Shown here piece after piece: positions 17,635 to 25,509 of a stretch of DNA of 42,393 bases. The notes under the pieces are model-generated. The model was not told the DNA's origin, made no database searches, and saw nothing but the letters and a program-made list of their open reading frames with translations. The position numbers were made by a program, and so were the translations under genes. Source of the DNA: Bradyrhizobium elkanii WSM2783 (GTDB taxonomy: Bacteria > Pseudomonadota > Alphaproteobacteria > Rhizobiales > Xanthobacteraceae); assembly GCF_000472865.1 (NCBI RefSeq), contig NZ_AXAP01000069.1, forward strand, positions 1 to 42,393, in the 5' to 3' direction. The stretch's first letter is position 1, and every line of letters begins with the position of its first letter.

Positions 17635-17752
17635 GTCGTCCCCGCGAAGGCGGGGACCCATAACCACAGGGAGGAGTTGTGGCGCGCAAGCGGTTGCAGC
17701 GGAGCGCACCAGAGAGGCCTGGTTATGGGTCCCGGCTCAAGGCCGGGATGAC
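17635..17752. repeat. palindromic repeat (GGGACCCATAACCACAGGG type)
   Basis: Arms GTCGTCCCCGCGAAGGCGGG and CCCGGCTCAAGGCCGGGATGAC flank a centre with GGGAGGAGTTGTGGCGCGC. That centre is the closest match in the window to the start region of the flavoprotein gene at 7528. It lies between the binding protein and the helicase. Confidence 0.85.
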
Positions 17753-17818
17753 GGTGGTGGGACTGGCAGACGACTGGCACCCCTCGACGAAGTGCCCCCG
17801 AAGGCATAGCTCTACCCG

Positions 17819-20554
17819 GTGCCCGTCCTGACCCAGCCCGCGGCCCCGACCGAGGCCGAATCCCTCCTGCCTCTCCGCTTCCAGAAATGGTTCGCGGGCC
17901 GCGGCTGGTCGCCGCGCGAGCATCAGCTCGCGCTGTTGGCGAAGGCGCGCGAGAACCGCTCGGCATTGCTGATCGCGCCGACCGGCGCCGGCAAGACACT
18001 GGCAGGATTTCTGCCGACACTGGTGGAACTTAGCGCCGGTGTTCACCTCGCCCTGAAAGAGGGAGGTCGACACCCGAAGGGTGGCGGGTGGGGGTCAGCC
18101 ACAGGCACGGAGCAAGTGGCGGACCCTCACCCCAACCCTCCCCCTTTCAGGGGGAGGGAGAATGGCCAGCTCGCTAGCGGAGAGGGAGCGATCTCGCATG
18201 CCGCACGCTCGAACCCCTCGCGCTCCAGCCTCATCTCCACCGGCCGCAGCGTGAAGCGCACCGGCGGCCTTCACACCCTTTACATCTCCCCGCTGAAAGC
18301 GCTCGCCGTCGACATCGCGCGCAACCTTGAGGCGCCCGTCGCCGAGATGGGGCTGCCGATCAAGATCGAGACCCGCACCGGCGACACGCCGGTGTCGCGG
18401 CGCCAGCGGCAGCGGCGCTATCCGCCGGACATCCTGCTCACCACGCCCGAGCAGCTCGCGCTTTTGCTCTCGTCCGATGACGCGCCGTTCCTGTTCTCCT
18501 CGCTGAAGCGCATCGTGCTCGACGAACTGCACGCGCTGGTGACCTCCAAGCGCGGCGACCTGTTGTCGCTTGGTCTCGCGCGGCTGTGGCGGCTCGCGCC
18601 CGAGATGCGTGCGATCGGTCTGTCGGCAACGGTCGCCGAGCCGGAACAGCTCGCGCGCTTCCTGGTGCCGCAGCAGCCGGCCGCGCAAATCGCTGCCGAT
18701 GTCGTCACCGCCGGCGGCGCGGCGCCGCCGATCGTCGAGATGCTGGATACGCGCGAGCGTCTGCCGTGGGCCGGCCACACCGCGCGCCATGCCCTCGGCG
18801 AGATCTATGAATTGATCAAGCAGAACAAGACCACGCTGGTGTTCGTCAACACGCGCAGCCAGGCCGAGATGCTGTTCCAGGATCTCTGGCGCATGAACGA
18901 CGATGGGCTGGCGATCGCGCTGCATCACGGCTCGCTCGACGTCGCGCAGCGCCGCAAGGTCGAGGATGCGATGGCGGCCGGCCGGCTGCGCGGCGTGGTC
19001 TGCACCTCCTCGCTCGATCTCGGTGTCGACTGGGGCGATGTCGACCTCGTCATCAATATCGGTGCGCCCAAGGGCTCGTCGCGATTGATGCAGCGTATCG
19101 GCCGCGCCAATCACCGTTTCGACGAAGCCTCGCGCGCCGTGCTGGTACCGGCGAATCGCTTCGAGGTGCTGGAATGCCGCGTCGCGATCGACGCGATCGC
19201 CGAGAATGCGCAGGACACGCCGCCGCTTCGGTCAGGCGCACTCGACGTGCTGGCGCAGCATGTGCTTGGCTGCGCCTGCGGCGAGCCGTTCTTTTCCGAT
19301 GAGCTGTATGACGAAGTGCGGACGGCGGCGCCCTATGCCGCGCTGGCGCGCGCCGATTTCGACGACATCGTCGATTTCGTCGCCACCGGCGGCTATGCGC
19401 TGAAGACCTATGAGCGCTTCGCGCGCATCAAGCAGGACAAGCAGGGCCGCTGGCGCGTCGCCAATCCCCGCGTGCGGCAGAGCTATCGCCTCAATGTCGG
19501 CACCATCGTCGAGGAAACCATGCTGAAGGTACGGCTGGTGCGCTCGCGCGCCGGCGGCACCGGCTCGACCGGTGCGCTCGGCCGTGGCGGCCGCGTGCTG
19601 GGCGAGATCGAGGAAGTCTTCATCGAAGGCCTGGTGCCCGGCGACACCTTTGTGTTCGGCGGCGAGGTGGTGCGCTACGAGGCACTGGTCGAGGACCAGG
19701 TCTATGTCTCCCGCGCCAACGACAAGGATGCAAAAGTGCCGTCCTATATGGGCGGCAAATTCCCGCTCTCCACCTACCTCGCCGAGCGCGTCCGCAAACT
19801 GCTCGATGATCGCCGGGCGTGGAATGCGCTGCCGGACCAGGTCCACGAATGGCTATCGCTGCAGAAGGATTTTTCCCGCGTGCCGGCCGTGCGCGAGCTC
19901 CTGGTCGAAACCTTTCCGCGCGGCAACAAGCATTATTTGGTCTGCTATCCCTTCGAGGGCCGGCTCGCGCACCAGACGCTCGGCATGCTCCTGACGCGGC
20001 GCATGGAGCGCGCCCGCACCCGGCCGCTCGGCTTCATCGCCAATGAATATGCGGTTGCGATCTGGGGGCTCGGCGACCTCTCTTTTATGATCCGGCACGG
20101 CCAGCTTGACCTCAACGCGCTGTTCAATCCCGACATGCTCGGCGACGATCTTGAAGCATGGCTCGCCGAATCGGCGTTGATGAAGCGCACCTTCCGCAAT
20201 TGCGCCATCATCTCAGGGCTAATCGCGCGTCGCCATACCGGAGAGGAGAAATCGCGGCGCCAGGTGCTGTTCTCGACCGACCTTGTCTATGATGTGCTGC
20301 GCAAGCATCAGGCCGATCATGTCCTGTTGCGCGCGGCCCGTGCCGATGCCGCAACCGGCCTGCTCGATCTGCGCCGGCTCGGCGATATGCTCGCGCGGAT
20401 CCAGGGGCGAATCACGCACCGGGAACTGGAGCACGTCTCACCGCTCGCGGTTCCAGTGATGCTGGAAATCGGCCGCGAGTCAGTTTATGGCGAAGCATCC
20501 GACGAGCTCTTGGCGGAAGCCGCCGACGAACTCGTGAAAGAGGCGATGTCATGA
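17819..20554 (+). CDS. ligase-associated DNA damage response DEXH box helicase (Lhr-like)
   Basis: A 911-residue superfamily 2 helicase of the Lhr-core group that unwinds DNA or RNA:DNA during repair. Walker A is APTGAGKT (residues 53-60), motif Ia is TLYISPLKALAVD (from about residue 153), motif II is the DEXH form LDELHAL, motif III is LSATV, and the second RecA domain shows TLVFVNTRSQ and QRIGRANHR. The Lhr winged-helix and C-terminal core follow. About 80 residues between Walker A and motif Ia (72-150) are unlike the family: Gly/Pro-rich and encoded partly by a palindromic repeat. The start is GTG 17819. Its stop overlaps the PdeM start in an ATGA arrangement. Confidence 0.93.
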   Translation: MPVLTQPAAPTEAESLLPLRFQKWFAGRGWSPREHQLALLAKARENRSALLIAPTGAGKTLAGFLPTLVELSAGVHLALKEGGRHPKGGGWGSATGTEQVADPHPNPPPFRGRENGQLASGEGAISHAARSNPSRSSLISTGRSVKRTGGLHTLYISPLKALAVDIARNLEAPVAEMGLPIKIETRTGDTPVSRRQRQRRYPPDILLTTPEQLALLLSSDDAPFLFSSLKRIVLDELHALVTSKRGDLLSLGLARLWRLAPEMRAIGLSATVAEPEQLARFLVPQQPAAQIAADVVTAGGAAPPIVEMLDTRERLPWAGHTARHALGEIYELIKQNKTTLVFVNTRSQAEMLFQDLWRMNDDGLAIALHHGSLDVAQRRKVEDAMAAGRLRGVVCTSSLDLGVDWGDVDLVINIGAPKGSSRLMQRIGRANHRFDEASRAVLVPANRFEVLECRVAIDAIAENAQDTPPLRSGALDVLAQHVLGCACGEPFFSDELYDEVRTAAPYAALARADFDDIVDFVATGGYALKTYERFARIKQDKQGRWRVANPRVRQSYRLNVGTIVEETMLKVRLVRSRAGGTGSTGALGRGGRVLGEIEEVFIEGLVPGDTFVFGGEVVRYEALVEDQVYVSRANDKDAKVPSYMGGKFPLSTYLAERVRKLLDDRRAWNALPDQVHEWLSLQKDFSRVPAVRELLVETFPRGNKHYLVCYPFEGRLAHQTLGMLLTRRMERARTRPLGFIANEYAVAIWGLGDLSFMIRHGQLDLNALFNPDMLGDDLEAWLAESALMKRTFRNCAIISGLIARRHTGEEKSRRQVLFSTDLVYDVLRKHQADHVLLRAARADAATGLLDLRRLGDMLARIQGRITHRELEHVSPLAVPVMLEIGRESVYGEASDELLAEAADELVKEAMS
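18051..18153. repeat. palindromic repeat translated in frame inside the helicase gene
   Basis: Arms CCCTGAAAGAGGGAGG and CCTCCCCCTTTCAGGG are near-perfect inverses, with GGGTGGCGGGTG and CCCTCACCCC inside, as in the intergenic copy at 16108-16221. The element encodes about residues 78-112 of the helicase without a stop or frameshift. Confidence 0.85.
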
Positions 20555-21414
20555 GACATCGTAGCAAAGTAGATGAATTTTTGGAGCACATCTCTCTCCA
20601 CACCGTCATGCCCGGGCAAAAGCGCGAAGCGCGTCTTCGCGCAGATGTCCCGGGCATCCACGTCTTTCGCTTCGGCGCGTGCGGAAGAACGTGGATGGCC
20701 GGGACGAGCCCGGCCATGACGGAGCAAGTGGCTCTCACCGTCGATACGACCGCCGCCGTCGATATCGCCGGCGTGTCATTCGCCGCCGATCTCTCCGGCG
20801 CTTTGTTCTGGGAAGAGCAGCGCCTGCTCGTCGTCTCCGACCTGCACCTGGAAAAAGGTTCGAGCTTCGCCACGCGCGGCGTGCTGCTGCCGCCTTACGA
20901 CACCGCGGCGACCCTCGGTCGTTTGGCCGCCGTGATCGCCCGTCATGACCCGCGCATGGTGATCGCGCTCGGCGACAGCTTTCATGATCGGCGTGCGCAC
21001 GAGCGGATGAGCGCGCAGGATCGCGACGCCATCACCGCGCTGCAGGCACGGCGCGACTGGATCTGGATTTCGGGTAATCACGATCCGGCCCTGCCGTCCG
21101 ATCTCGGCGGCATGGTTGCCACTGAAGTCGCGATCGGCCGCATCAGATTCCGCCATGAGCCGACCGGCGCCATCGGCGAGATCGCTGGCCATCTGCATCC
21201 CAAGGCCCGCGTCTCGACCCGCGGCCGCGCGGTCGAACGCCGCTGCTTCGCCAGCGATGGCGAGCGCGCCGTGATGCCAGCCTTCGGCGCCTACGCCGGC
21301 GGCCTCAGCATCCGCGACGCCGCCTTCGCAAAACTCTTCGGCACGCCGGCCTTCACCGCCCACCTCCTCGGCGACACCAAGCTCCACACCATCGCCGCCT
21401 CCCGCTGTTATTGA
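20551..21414 (+). CDS. pdeM: ligase-associated DNA damage response endonuclease PdeM
   Basis: A 287-residue calcineurin-like metallophosphoesterase, the nuclease partner of the Lhr-like helicase and ligase. Metal-binding motifs are clear: SDLHLEKG, GDSFHD, GNHDP and GHLHPK. The ATG at 20551 overlaps the helicase TGA and has AAAGAGG 8 bases upstream, which argues for coupled translation from there. Residues about 19-57 are encoded by a palindromic repeat, so the N-terminus carries about 55 residues foreign to the family. Starting at ATG 20716, within the repeat end, would give a family-sized protein of 232 residues. The core domain is intact either way. Confidence 0.9.
   Translation: MRHRSKVDEFLEHISLHTVMPGQKREARLRADVPGIHVFRFGACGRTWMAGTSPAMTEQVALTVDTTAAVDIAGVSFAADLSGALFWEEQRLLVVSDLHLEKGSSFATRGVLLPPYDTAATLGRLAAVIARHDPRMVIALGDSFHDRRAHERMSAQDRDAITALQARRDWIWISGNHDPALPSDLGGMVATEVAIGRIRFRHEPTGAIGEIAGHLHPKARVSTRGRAVERRCFASDGERAVMPAFGAYAGGLSIRDAAFAKLFGTPAFTAHLLGDTKLHTIAASRCY
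20605..20720. repeat. palindromic repeat inside the 5' end of pdeM
   Basis: Arms GTCATGCCCGGG and CCGGCCATGAC flank GCGCGAAGCGC and further inner stems (CCACGTCTT pairing with AACGTGG). It is read through in frame by pdeM and ends in an ATG (20716) that could be a second start. Confidence 0.85.
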
Positions 21415-21430
21415 TTGCACAAGCGCCCCC

Positions 21431-21618
21431 CTCATCCCGAGAAGCCGCGTGAAGCGGCGTCTCGAGGGATGGGCCGCAGGCTCCTCACTCTCCGTCATTC
21501 CGGGGCGCGCGCAGCGCGAACCCGGAATCCATTCGTCCACTTGCGCAGGCGGCGAAATGGATTCTCTGATGTGCAATTGCACATCATAGCTCGATGCTTC
21601 GCATCGCCCCGGAATGAC
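21431..21618. repeat. two palindromic repeats downstream of pdeM
   Basis: The first unit (about 21431-21470) pairs CTCATCCCGAGA with TCTCGAGGGATG. The second (about 21492-21618) has arms GTCATTCCGGGGCGCG and GCCCCGGAATGAC around TGTGCAATTGCACA. They fill most of the gap after pdeM and are the last such repeats in the window. Confidence 0.8.
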
Positions 21619-21734
21619 GGCGGAGAAAAATTCGCCAGCGATTTCAACCTGATTTGCGCTGTCCAGCCCTCGCACAAAAAACATTCCGCTTCCGCCGTCG
21701 GGCAAATCAGCACTATGACTCCGCGCGTCTCACG

Positions 21735-21840
21735 CGAATGAGGGGCGGGTCGCGATCGTCACGAACGTTGCGGTGAGATGCGGTGGACGCGATGCGTGCG
21801 ACTGACGAGCGCATGCAACGCGGACGGCGAAGTCGTGTGG
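21735..21840. repeat. truncated fragment of a long dispersed Bradyrhizobium repeat
   Basis: The segment with GAATGAGGGGCGGGTCGCGA, TGCGGTGGACGCG and GAAGTCGTGTGG resembles, from memory, the start of a long non-coding repeat widespread in Bradyrhizobium chromosomes. It is shortened and broken off at about 21840, where AT-richer DNA begins. This probably marks the left junction of the integrated element. Confidence 0.45.
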
Positions 21841-21847
21841 GCTATAT

Positions 21848-21945
21848 TTTGGCATTCGGTGAAACACGCCGAAACCAAGAAAACTCTTTAAAACAAGCAC
21901 TTCTTGGCTACCCTGTAGCAGGACGTTTCGGCGCGTTTCGCCAAA
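21848..21945. repeat. long imperfect inverted repeat upstream of the integrase
   Basis: The left arm reads TTTGGC, a 7-base insert, then GAAACACGCCGAAAC (21848-21875). The right arm GTTTCGGCGCGTTTCGCCAAA (21925-21945) matches its inverse at 20 of 21 bases if the insert is skipped. CAAGAA and TTCTTG pair inside. The region is AT-rich. It could be integrase arm sites, part of the attachment site, or an operator for the integrase promoter. Confidence 0.6.
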
Positions 21946-22042
21946 TCTAGGGCCCGGCCCTAAGCCTCTCTCGACCCTCCAAGGACTGAGAGGCCCAAGG
22001 CCGAGCCCGTGGTCCCAAACCCTTCAGGAGCCTGAAACCGCA

Positions 22043-23449
22043 ATGGATACTAGCACGACGACCGAGCCCGCCAAGCGCGGGCGCAATTCCGCAGTCATCC
22101 TCACCGACCGCATGTGCGAGAAGCGGGTCACCAAGCGGGACAAGTTGTACGACCGCAAATGCCCAGGCTTCTACATCAGCCGCACCGCGTCTGGCATGAC
22201 GGCCTTCAACTTCAAATTCACCCATCCGATGACCGGCAAGCAGTGCTCGCTCAAGATCGGCGAATATAACCCGCAGACCTTCGGGGTCGATGCCGCCCGC
22301 AGCAAGGTCTACGCAATGAAGGCGATGGACCCAGCCGAGCTTGTCGCGCTGCTTTCGCAGAAACAGGCCGACAAGGCCGCGCAAGGCAAGACGGTTGACG
22401 AGATCATCGCCGAGCGGGTTGCATGGATGAAGACGCCGGTCCTCAAGGCCGATGGCGAGATGCGGCCCCGCGTCGAAACATGGAGCAACGTCGAGAGCCA
22501 TCTGCGGCGGTTTATCAGCCCGCGCCTCGGCAGGATGGCCGCGAGCACGGTCACCAAGCGCGACATCGCGACGCTCTCGGATGATATCGTCGCTGGCCGG
22601 TATCCGGGCAGCAAGGCGTCGGTCAGCAACGCCCGCCACATGCGCCGCGCGGCCACGGGCCTGTTCAATTGGGCAGCGGAAGCGGGCCGCGAATTTGTGA
22701 CCGCCAGCCCTTGCGCCAACCTGCCGAAGCTTGATGCCGAGCATCCGCGCACGCGGGTCCTGTCTGAGGACGAGATCAGGGTCTTCTGGCACGGCCTCGA
22801 TCGCGACGATCTGCCTTGGGATCGTAGGACGCGGCTGGCGCTCAAATTCGAGTTGGTCACCATGTTGCGCTCGGGCGAACTGCTGGCCGCGCACCGCTCG
22901 GAACTACTTGACTTCGACGGCGACGCGGCCTGCTTCCGCGTCCCGGCCAAGCGGGTCAAGAAGCGCCGCGTGATCGAGCAGCCGCTGAGCGCTCTGGCGA
23001 TCGAGATCATCCGGGAGGCGCTGGAGGATGAGGACCAGCAGTTCGTGTTTGAGAGCCCGGTCTACAAGGGCCAGCCGCTCCACCGAACGGCCATGGGCGT
23101 CGCGCTTCGCGGCACCAAGCACGAGAAGTGCAAGGGCAAGACCAAGACGCCGGGTCTCTGCGAGCTTTTGGGCCTGAAGCCGTTCACGCCGCACGATCTG
23201 CGCCGCACCGCTGCGACGCTGGCAGGTGAACTAGGATACTCGGAAGCGGCGATTGCGAAGTGCCTCGATCATGCCGTGATCAAGGATGACGGCGAGAAGA
23301 TCAACCGGGTCACCGGCATCTACAACCAATCGAAACGCATGCAGCAGAAGCGTGCGGTGCTCGATGGCATCGCAGCCGAGCTGCGGCGCATCATCGGCGA
23401 GCCTGCGCCGAAGACCATCGCTCAGGACAAGCTGCGGCTCGCAGCCTGA
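22043..23449 (+). CDS. tyrosine-type site-specific recombinase/integrase
   Basis: A 468-residue integrase of the P4-like/DUF4102 group that inserts and excises mobile DNA. An N-terminal arm-binding domain (about residues 20-90) is followed by a core-binding domain (about 115-215) and the catalytic domain. Catalytic residues are visible: Arg276 (TMLRSGEL), His384 and Arg387 (PHDLRRTAATL), His410 (CLDHA) and Tyr427 (YNQSK). The length is normal and the protein seems intact. AGGAG lies 12 bases before the ATG. It is the left-most gene of the integrated element. No tRNA target gene is visible upstream. Confidence 0.94.
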   Translation: MDTSTTTEPAKRGRNSAVILTDRMCEKRVTKRDKLYDRKCPGFYISRTASGMTAFNFKFTHPMTGKQCSLKIGEYNPQTFGVDAARSKVYAMKAMDPAELVALLSQKQADKAAQGKTVDEIIAERVAWMKTPVLKADGEMRPRVETWSNVESHLRRFISPRLGRMAASTVTKRDIATLSDDIVAGRYPGSKASVSNARHMRRAATGLFNWAAEAGREFVTASPCANLPKLDAEHPRTRVLSEDEIRVFWHGLDRDDLPWDRRTRLALKFELVTMLRSGELLAAHRSELLDFDGDAACFRVPAKRVKKRRVIEQPLSALAIEIIREALEDEDQQFVFESPVYKGQPLHRTAMGVALRGTKHEKCKGKTKTPGLCELLGLKPFTPHDLRRTAATLAGELGYSEAAIAKCLDHAVIKDDGEKINRVTGIYNQSKRMQQKRAVLDGIAAELRRIIGEPAPKTIAQDKLRLAA

Positions 23450-23455
23450 TCAGGG

Positions 23456-23520
23456 CTCAAATCGGCCACCATGGCCGATTTGAGCAGCCCGGTCAGCACA
23501 TCGCTGGCCGGGCTTTCTCT
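23456..23520 (+). terminator. tandem hairpins with T-run after the integrase
   Basis: The first hairpin has a perfect 12-base stem, CTCAAATCGGCC/GGCCGATTTGAG, with a 5-base loop (23456-23484). The second, AGCCCGGTCAGC/GCTGGCCGGGCT (23486-23514), is followed by TTCTCTCTTTT. The second is a strong intrinsic terminator; the first may block read-through from the convergent alpA-like gene or be a protein site. Confidence 0.8.
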
Positions 23521-23625
23521 CTTTTGCCCCCTGAAACTCGCTGTTTGGTCGCCGATGCGTTCGGCGTGTTGCCCGGTGTCTGGTAGCGTCGGGCTCCAGA
23601 ATAACGCATCAGCGATGCGCGCTGC

Positions 23626-23916
23626 TTAGCCGCCGGAATGGTTTCGGCGGCCACGGCCCCGACCATTGACTTCGTTCTGCCACCCGATGATCTCGTCCTC
23701 GAACCAGATGCGCCTATTCGCGGAAATGTACGTCGACCTCGGAAACCGGCCCGCCTTCTCCATCCGGTACAGCGTCGTGCGGCCGACCGGGATGATCTCC
23801 AACACCTGCTTTTCAGTCAGCATGCGCCGAGGCCCGGATTTCTCCCCGCCGCCGCCCGCGCTGACCGCTGCTGCGCCGTCGTCCGTTTCGGCTTCCGCGC
23901 CTTTTGCTGCGATCAT
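23626..23916 (-). CDS. AlpA-like HTH regulator (minus strand)
   Basis: A 96-residue small DNA-binding protein. After a low-complexity Ala/Gly/Glu N-terminus it has an AlpA/excisionase-type winged HTH: LTEKQVLEIIPVGRTTLYRM followed by GRFPRSTYISANRRIWFEDEIIGWQ. AlpA proteins activate integrase or excision genes of prophages and islands. ATG 23916 is chosen because GAGGGGG lies about 6 bases upstream; the frame stays open to 24153 without a ribosome binding site. It is convergent with the integrase and divergent from the next gene. Confidence 0.8.
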   Translation of the reverse strand: MIAAKGAEAETDDGAAAVSAGGGGEKSGPRRMLTEKQVLEIIPVGRTTLYRMEKAGRFPRSTYISANRRIWFEDEIIGWQNEVNGRGRGRRNHSGG

Positions 23917-24162
23917 CGTGACCCCCTCATCATGCCTCTCGATCATGCGTCTCGGCGTGTGTCGGCGCTGACCACAAATTTGGAATGCCGGGCAACTCGC
24001 CGAAACACATTGGAACAACACGGCTCTTAACCTGAAGGATCTCGGGCTGGGAAATGCACGTTTGATCCCGTCTTGGGCGCAAAGAGCGGCGCGCGGCTCG
24101 GCAAAAGAGTGGCATTCGCGCCAAGGTTGATTGTCACCGCCGACCGCGCGCAAAAAAATTTT

Positions 24163-24188
24163 TCAAGTTTCTGCTTGTGAAACCTTGA
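24163..24188. promoter_or_regulatory. inverted repeat, possible operator in a divergent promoter region
   Basis: TCAAGTTTC (24163-24171) and GAAACCTTGA (24179-24188) form an imperfect inverted repeat next to an AAAAAAATTTTT tract. It lies in the 332-base gap between the minus-strand AlpA-like gene and the plus-strand unknown gene, where a regulator of the element could bind. No other gene is seen in this gap. Confidence 0.45.
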
Positions 24189-24248
24189 TCGCGCCGTCCG
24201 ACTATGGCGTTCTGCGCATCGGGCTGACGTGTGTTGGGTAGCTCACAG

Positions 24249-25124
24249 ATGAAGGGCCGGTCTGCTGACGTACGGGTTCACAACCCAATTATTGGCGAGC
24301 TGGTCCTGCCCGAACTGGATTTTCTGATCAACCTGCTGTCGCAGATCAACCCGGCTGACACTCAGCTCGTCATCGAGCATGCGCGCAAAATCTTCACCGC
24401 CTTTCAGCTCTTGCGCGGACGCCCCGACAATCACGGCTTCAAGATCAAAGGCAAGATCAGGCAGCGGGCGGAGCCGGTACCGGCAACACGCGGGTTGAAG
24501 GACGATCTGCAGCGTCTGCTGAAGGTGGCCCGCGGTGGCTCCGCAAAGGAATGGCAAACAGCGTGGTTGGGCATTTCCGGTGAGGCCCGACTTGTCGTAT
24601 CTCCACTGCGCAAACCGGGCGCCGCAAAAGGCGAGCCGCCGCCGGTCGAAAGGCGCAATGAGCGAGCCGTGACCGGCGGCAGGTCAGGGACGACTGCTTT
24701 CCGTCGCTCTCCACTCGACACGCGAAACATGAAGCTGGTCAGAGCCGGGAGCTTTAGCTCGGTGATCCCGAGCGCCGAAGATTGCATCCCAAGGATCGAA
24801 GCCGCTCTTGCCGAAGGCGGGTTCTCAAGCAGGCGTGAAGCCGACGAGCTGACCAACATCTTCGTGCTGCGGGTGCGTGATGCCTACCGCGCGCTTACTG
24901 GCAAGAAGGGCCTTACCTATCGCGAGCTAAACGACGACGAAACCTTCAAACCCAAGGGCGGTTTCGCCGATGACGGCTTGATCGCGTTTGCCAAGGACAT
25001 CGACCGGGAGTTCGGAACCAAGGTCCTCACGCTATCCCGGTTGCGGAAAAAAGAGACCGAGATGGGTCTGTCTGCCGAGGAGCTTGAAAAGCTCAGAAAG
25101 CCTTGGGGCAAGCGGACTTCTTGA
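24249..25124 (+). CDS. unrecognised element-encoded protein
   Basis: A 291-residue soluble protein that I do not recognise. The N-terminal part (about residues 10-60) looks helical and acidic, with IIGELVLPELDFLINLL. The middle (about 85-160) is basic and Pro/Arg/Gly-rich and probably flexible. The C-terminal part (about 175-285) is charged and helical, with SSRREADELTNIFVLRVRD and a KKGLTYRELNDDE segment. No signal peptide or membrane segment is seen. The frame opens with GTG 24231, but ATG 24249 is as likely. The position in the element next to AlpA-like genes suggests a regulatory or mobilisation role, which is inference. Confidence 0.7.
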   Translation: MKGRSADVRVHNPIIGELVLPELDFLINLLSQINPADTQLVIEHARKIFTAFQLLRGRPDNHGFKIKGKIRQRAEPVPATRGLKDDLQRLLKVARGGSAKEWQTAWLGISGEARLVVSPLRKPGAAKGEPPPVERRNERAVTGGRSGTTAFRRSPLDTRNMKLVRAGSFSSVIPSAEDCIPRIEAALAEGGFSSRREADELTNIFVLRVRDAYRALTGKKGLTYRELNDDETFKPKGGFADDGLIAFAKDIDREFGTKVLTLSRLRKKETEMGLSAEELEKLRKPWGKRTS

Positions 25125-25216
25125 GCTTTCGGCGCTCAAGACGGGATCAGACGTACATTCGAGGCGTCGCGCTTTGCCCGGCATGGTCGCGTCATCCCCC
25201 GTCAAAGGATGACGCC

Positions 25217-25447
25217 ATGCCGAAATTACTTACCTTCCCCGAACTCGCAGCTCACGGCATCCGGCTCGGCCGCCGCCAGATCGACCGCCTCGAAGCCGCT
25301 GGCAGGTTTCCTCGCCGTGTGCAGATCAGCCCCGGTCGCGTCGGTTCGCTCGCGGACGAAATCGAGGGTCACGTCGCCGAGGCGATCGCTCGCCGTCCGG
25401 CTCTTATCGGCTCGAACGACGAGTCGCTCGGCCCGGTCCACGCATAA
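25217..25447 (+). CDS. second AlpA-like HTH regulator
   Basis: A 76-residue protein with a short AlpA/excisionase-like HTH: LLTFPELAAHGIRLGRRQID, then LEAAGRFPRRVQISPGRVGSL. This matches the same fold as the 23626-23916 protein, though the recognition region differs. ATG 25217 has AAAGGA about 7 bases upstream. It ends before a strong terminator, so it is transcribed apart from the primase gene. Possible roles are excisionase or switch for the replication gene. Confidence 0.78.
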   Translation: MPKLLTFPELAAHGIRLGRRQIDRLEAAGRFPRRVQISPGRVGSLADEIEGHVAEAIARRPALIGSNDESLGPVHA

Positions 25448-25455
25448 CGTAGGCA

Positions 25456-25496
25456 AAAGCCCGGCACGTTGTCGCGTCGCCGGGCTTTCGATTTTC
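25456..25496 (+). terminator. intrinsic terminator after the AlpA-like gene
   Basis: A perfect 10-base stem AAAGCCCGGC/GCCGGGCTTT (25456-25465 and 25479-25488) is followed by CGATTTT. It lies directly before the primase-helicase gene, which must then have its own promoter or depend on read-through. Confidence 0.85.
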
Positions 25497-25509
25497 GGAA
25501 AGACTATCA

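Noticed and set aside
21415..22042. tRNA gene or clear attachment-site core beside the integrase
   Set aside because: No cloverleaf or T-loop motif was found. CTAGGGCC at about 21947 recurs near 42317, but 8 bases are too few to call an att repeat.
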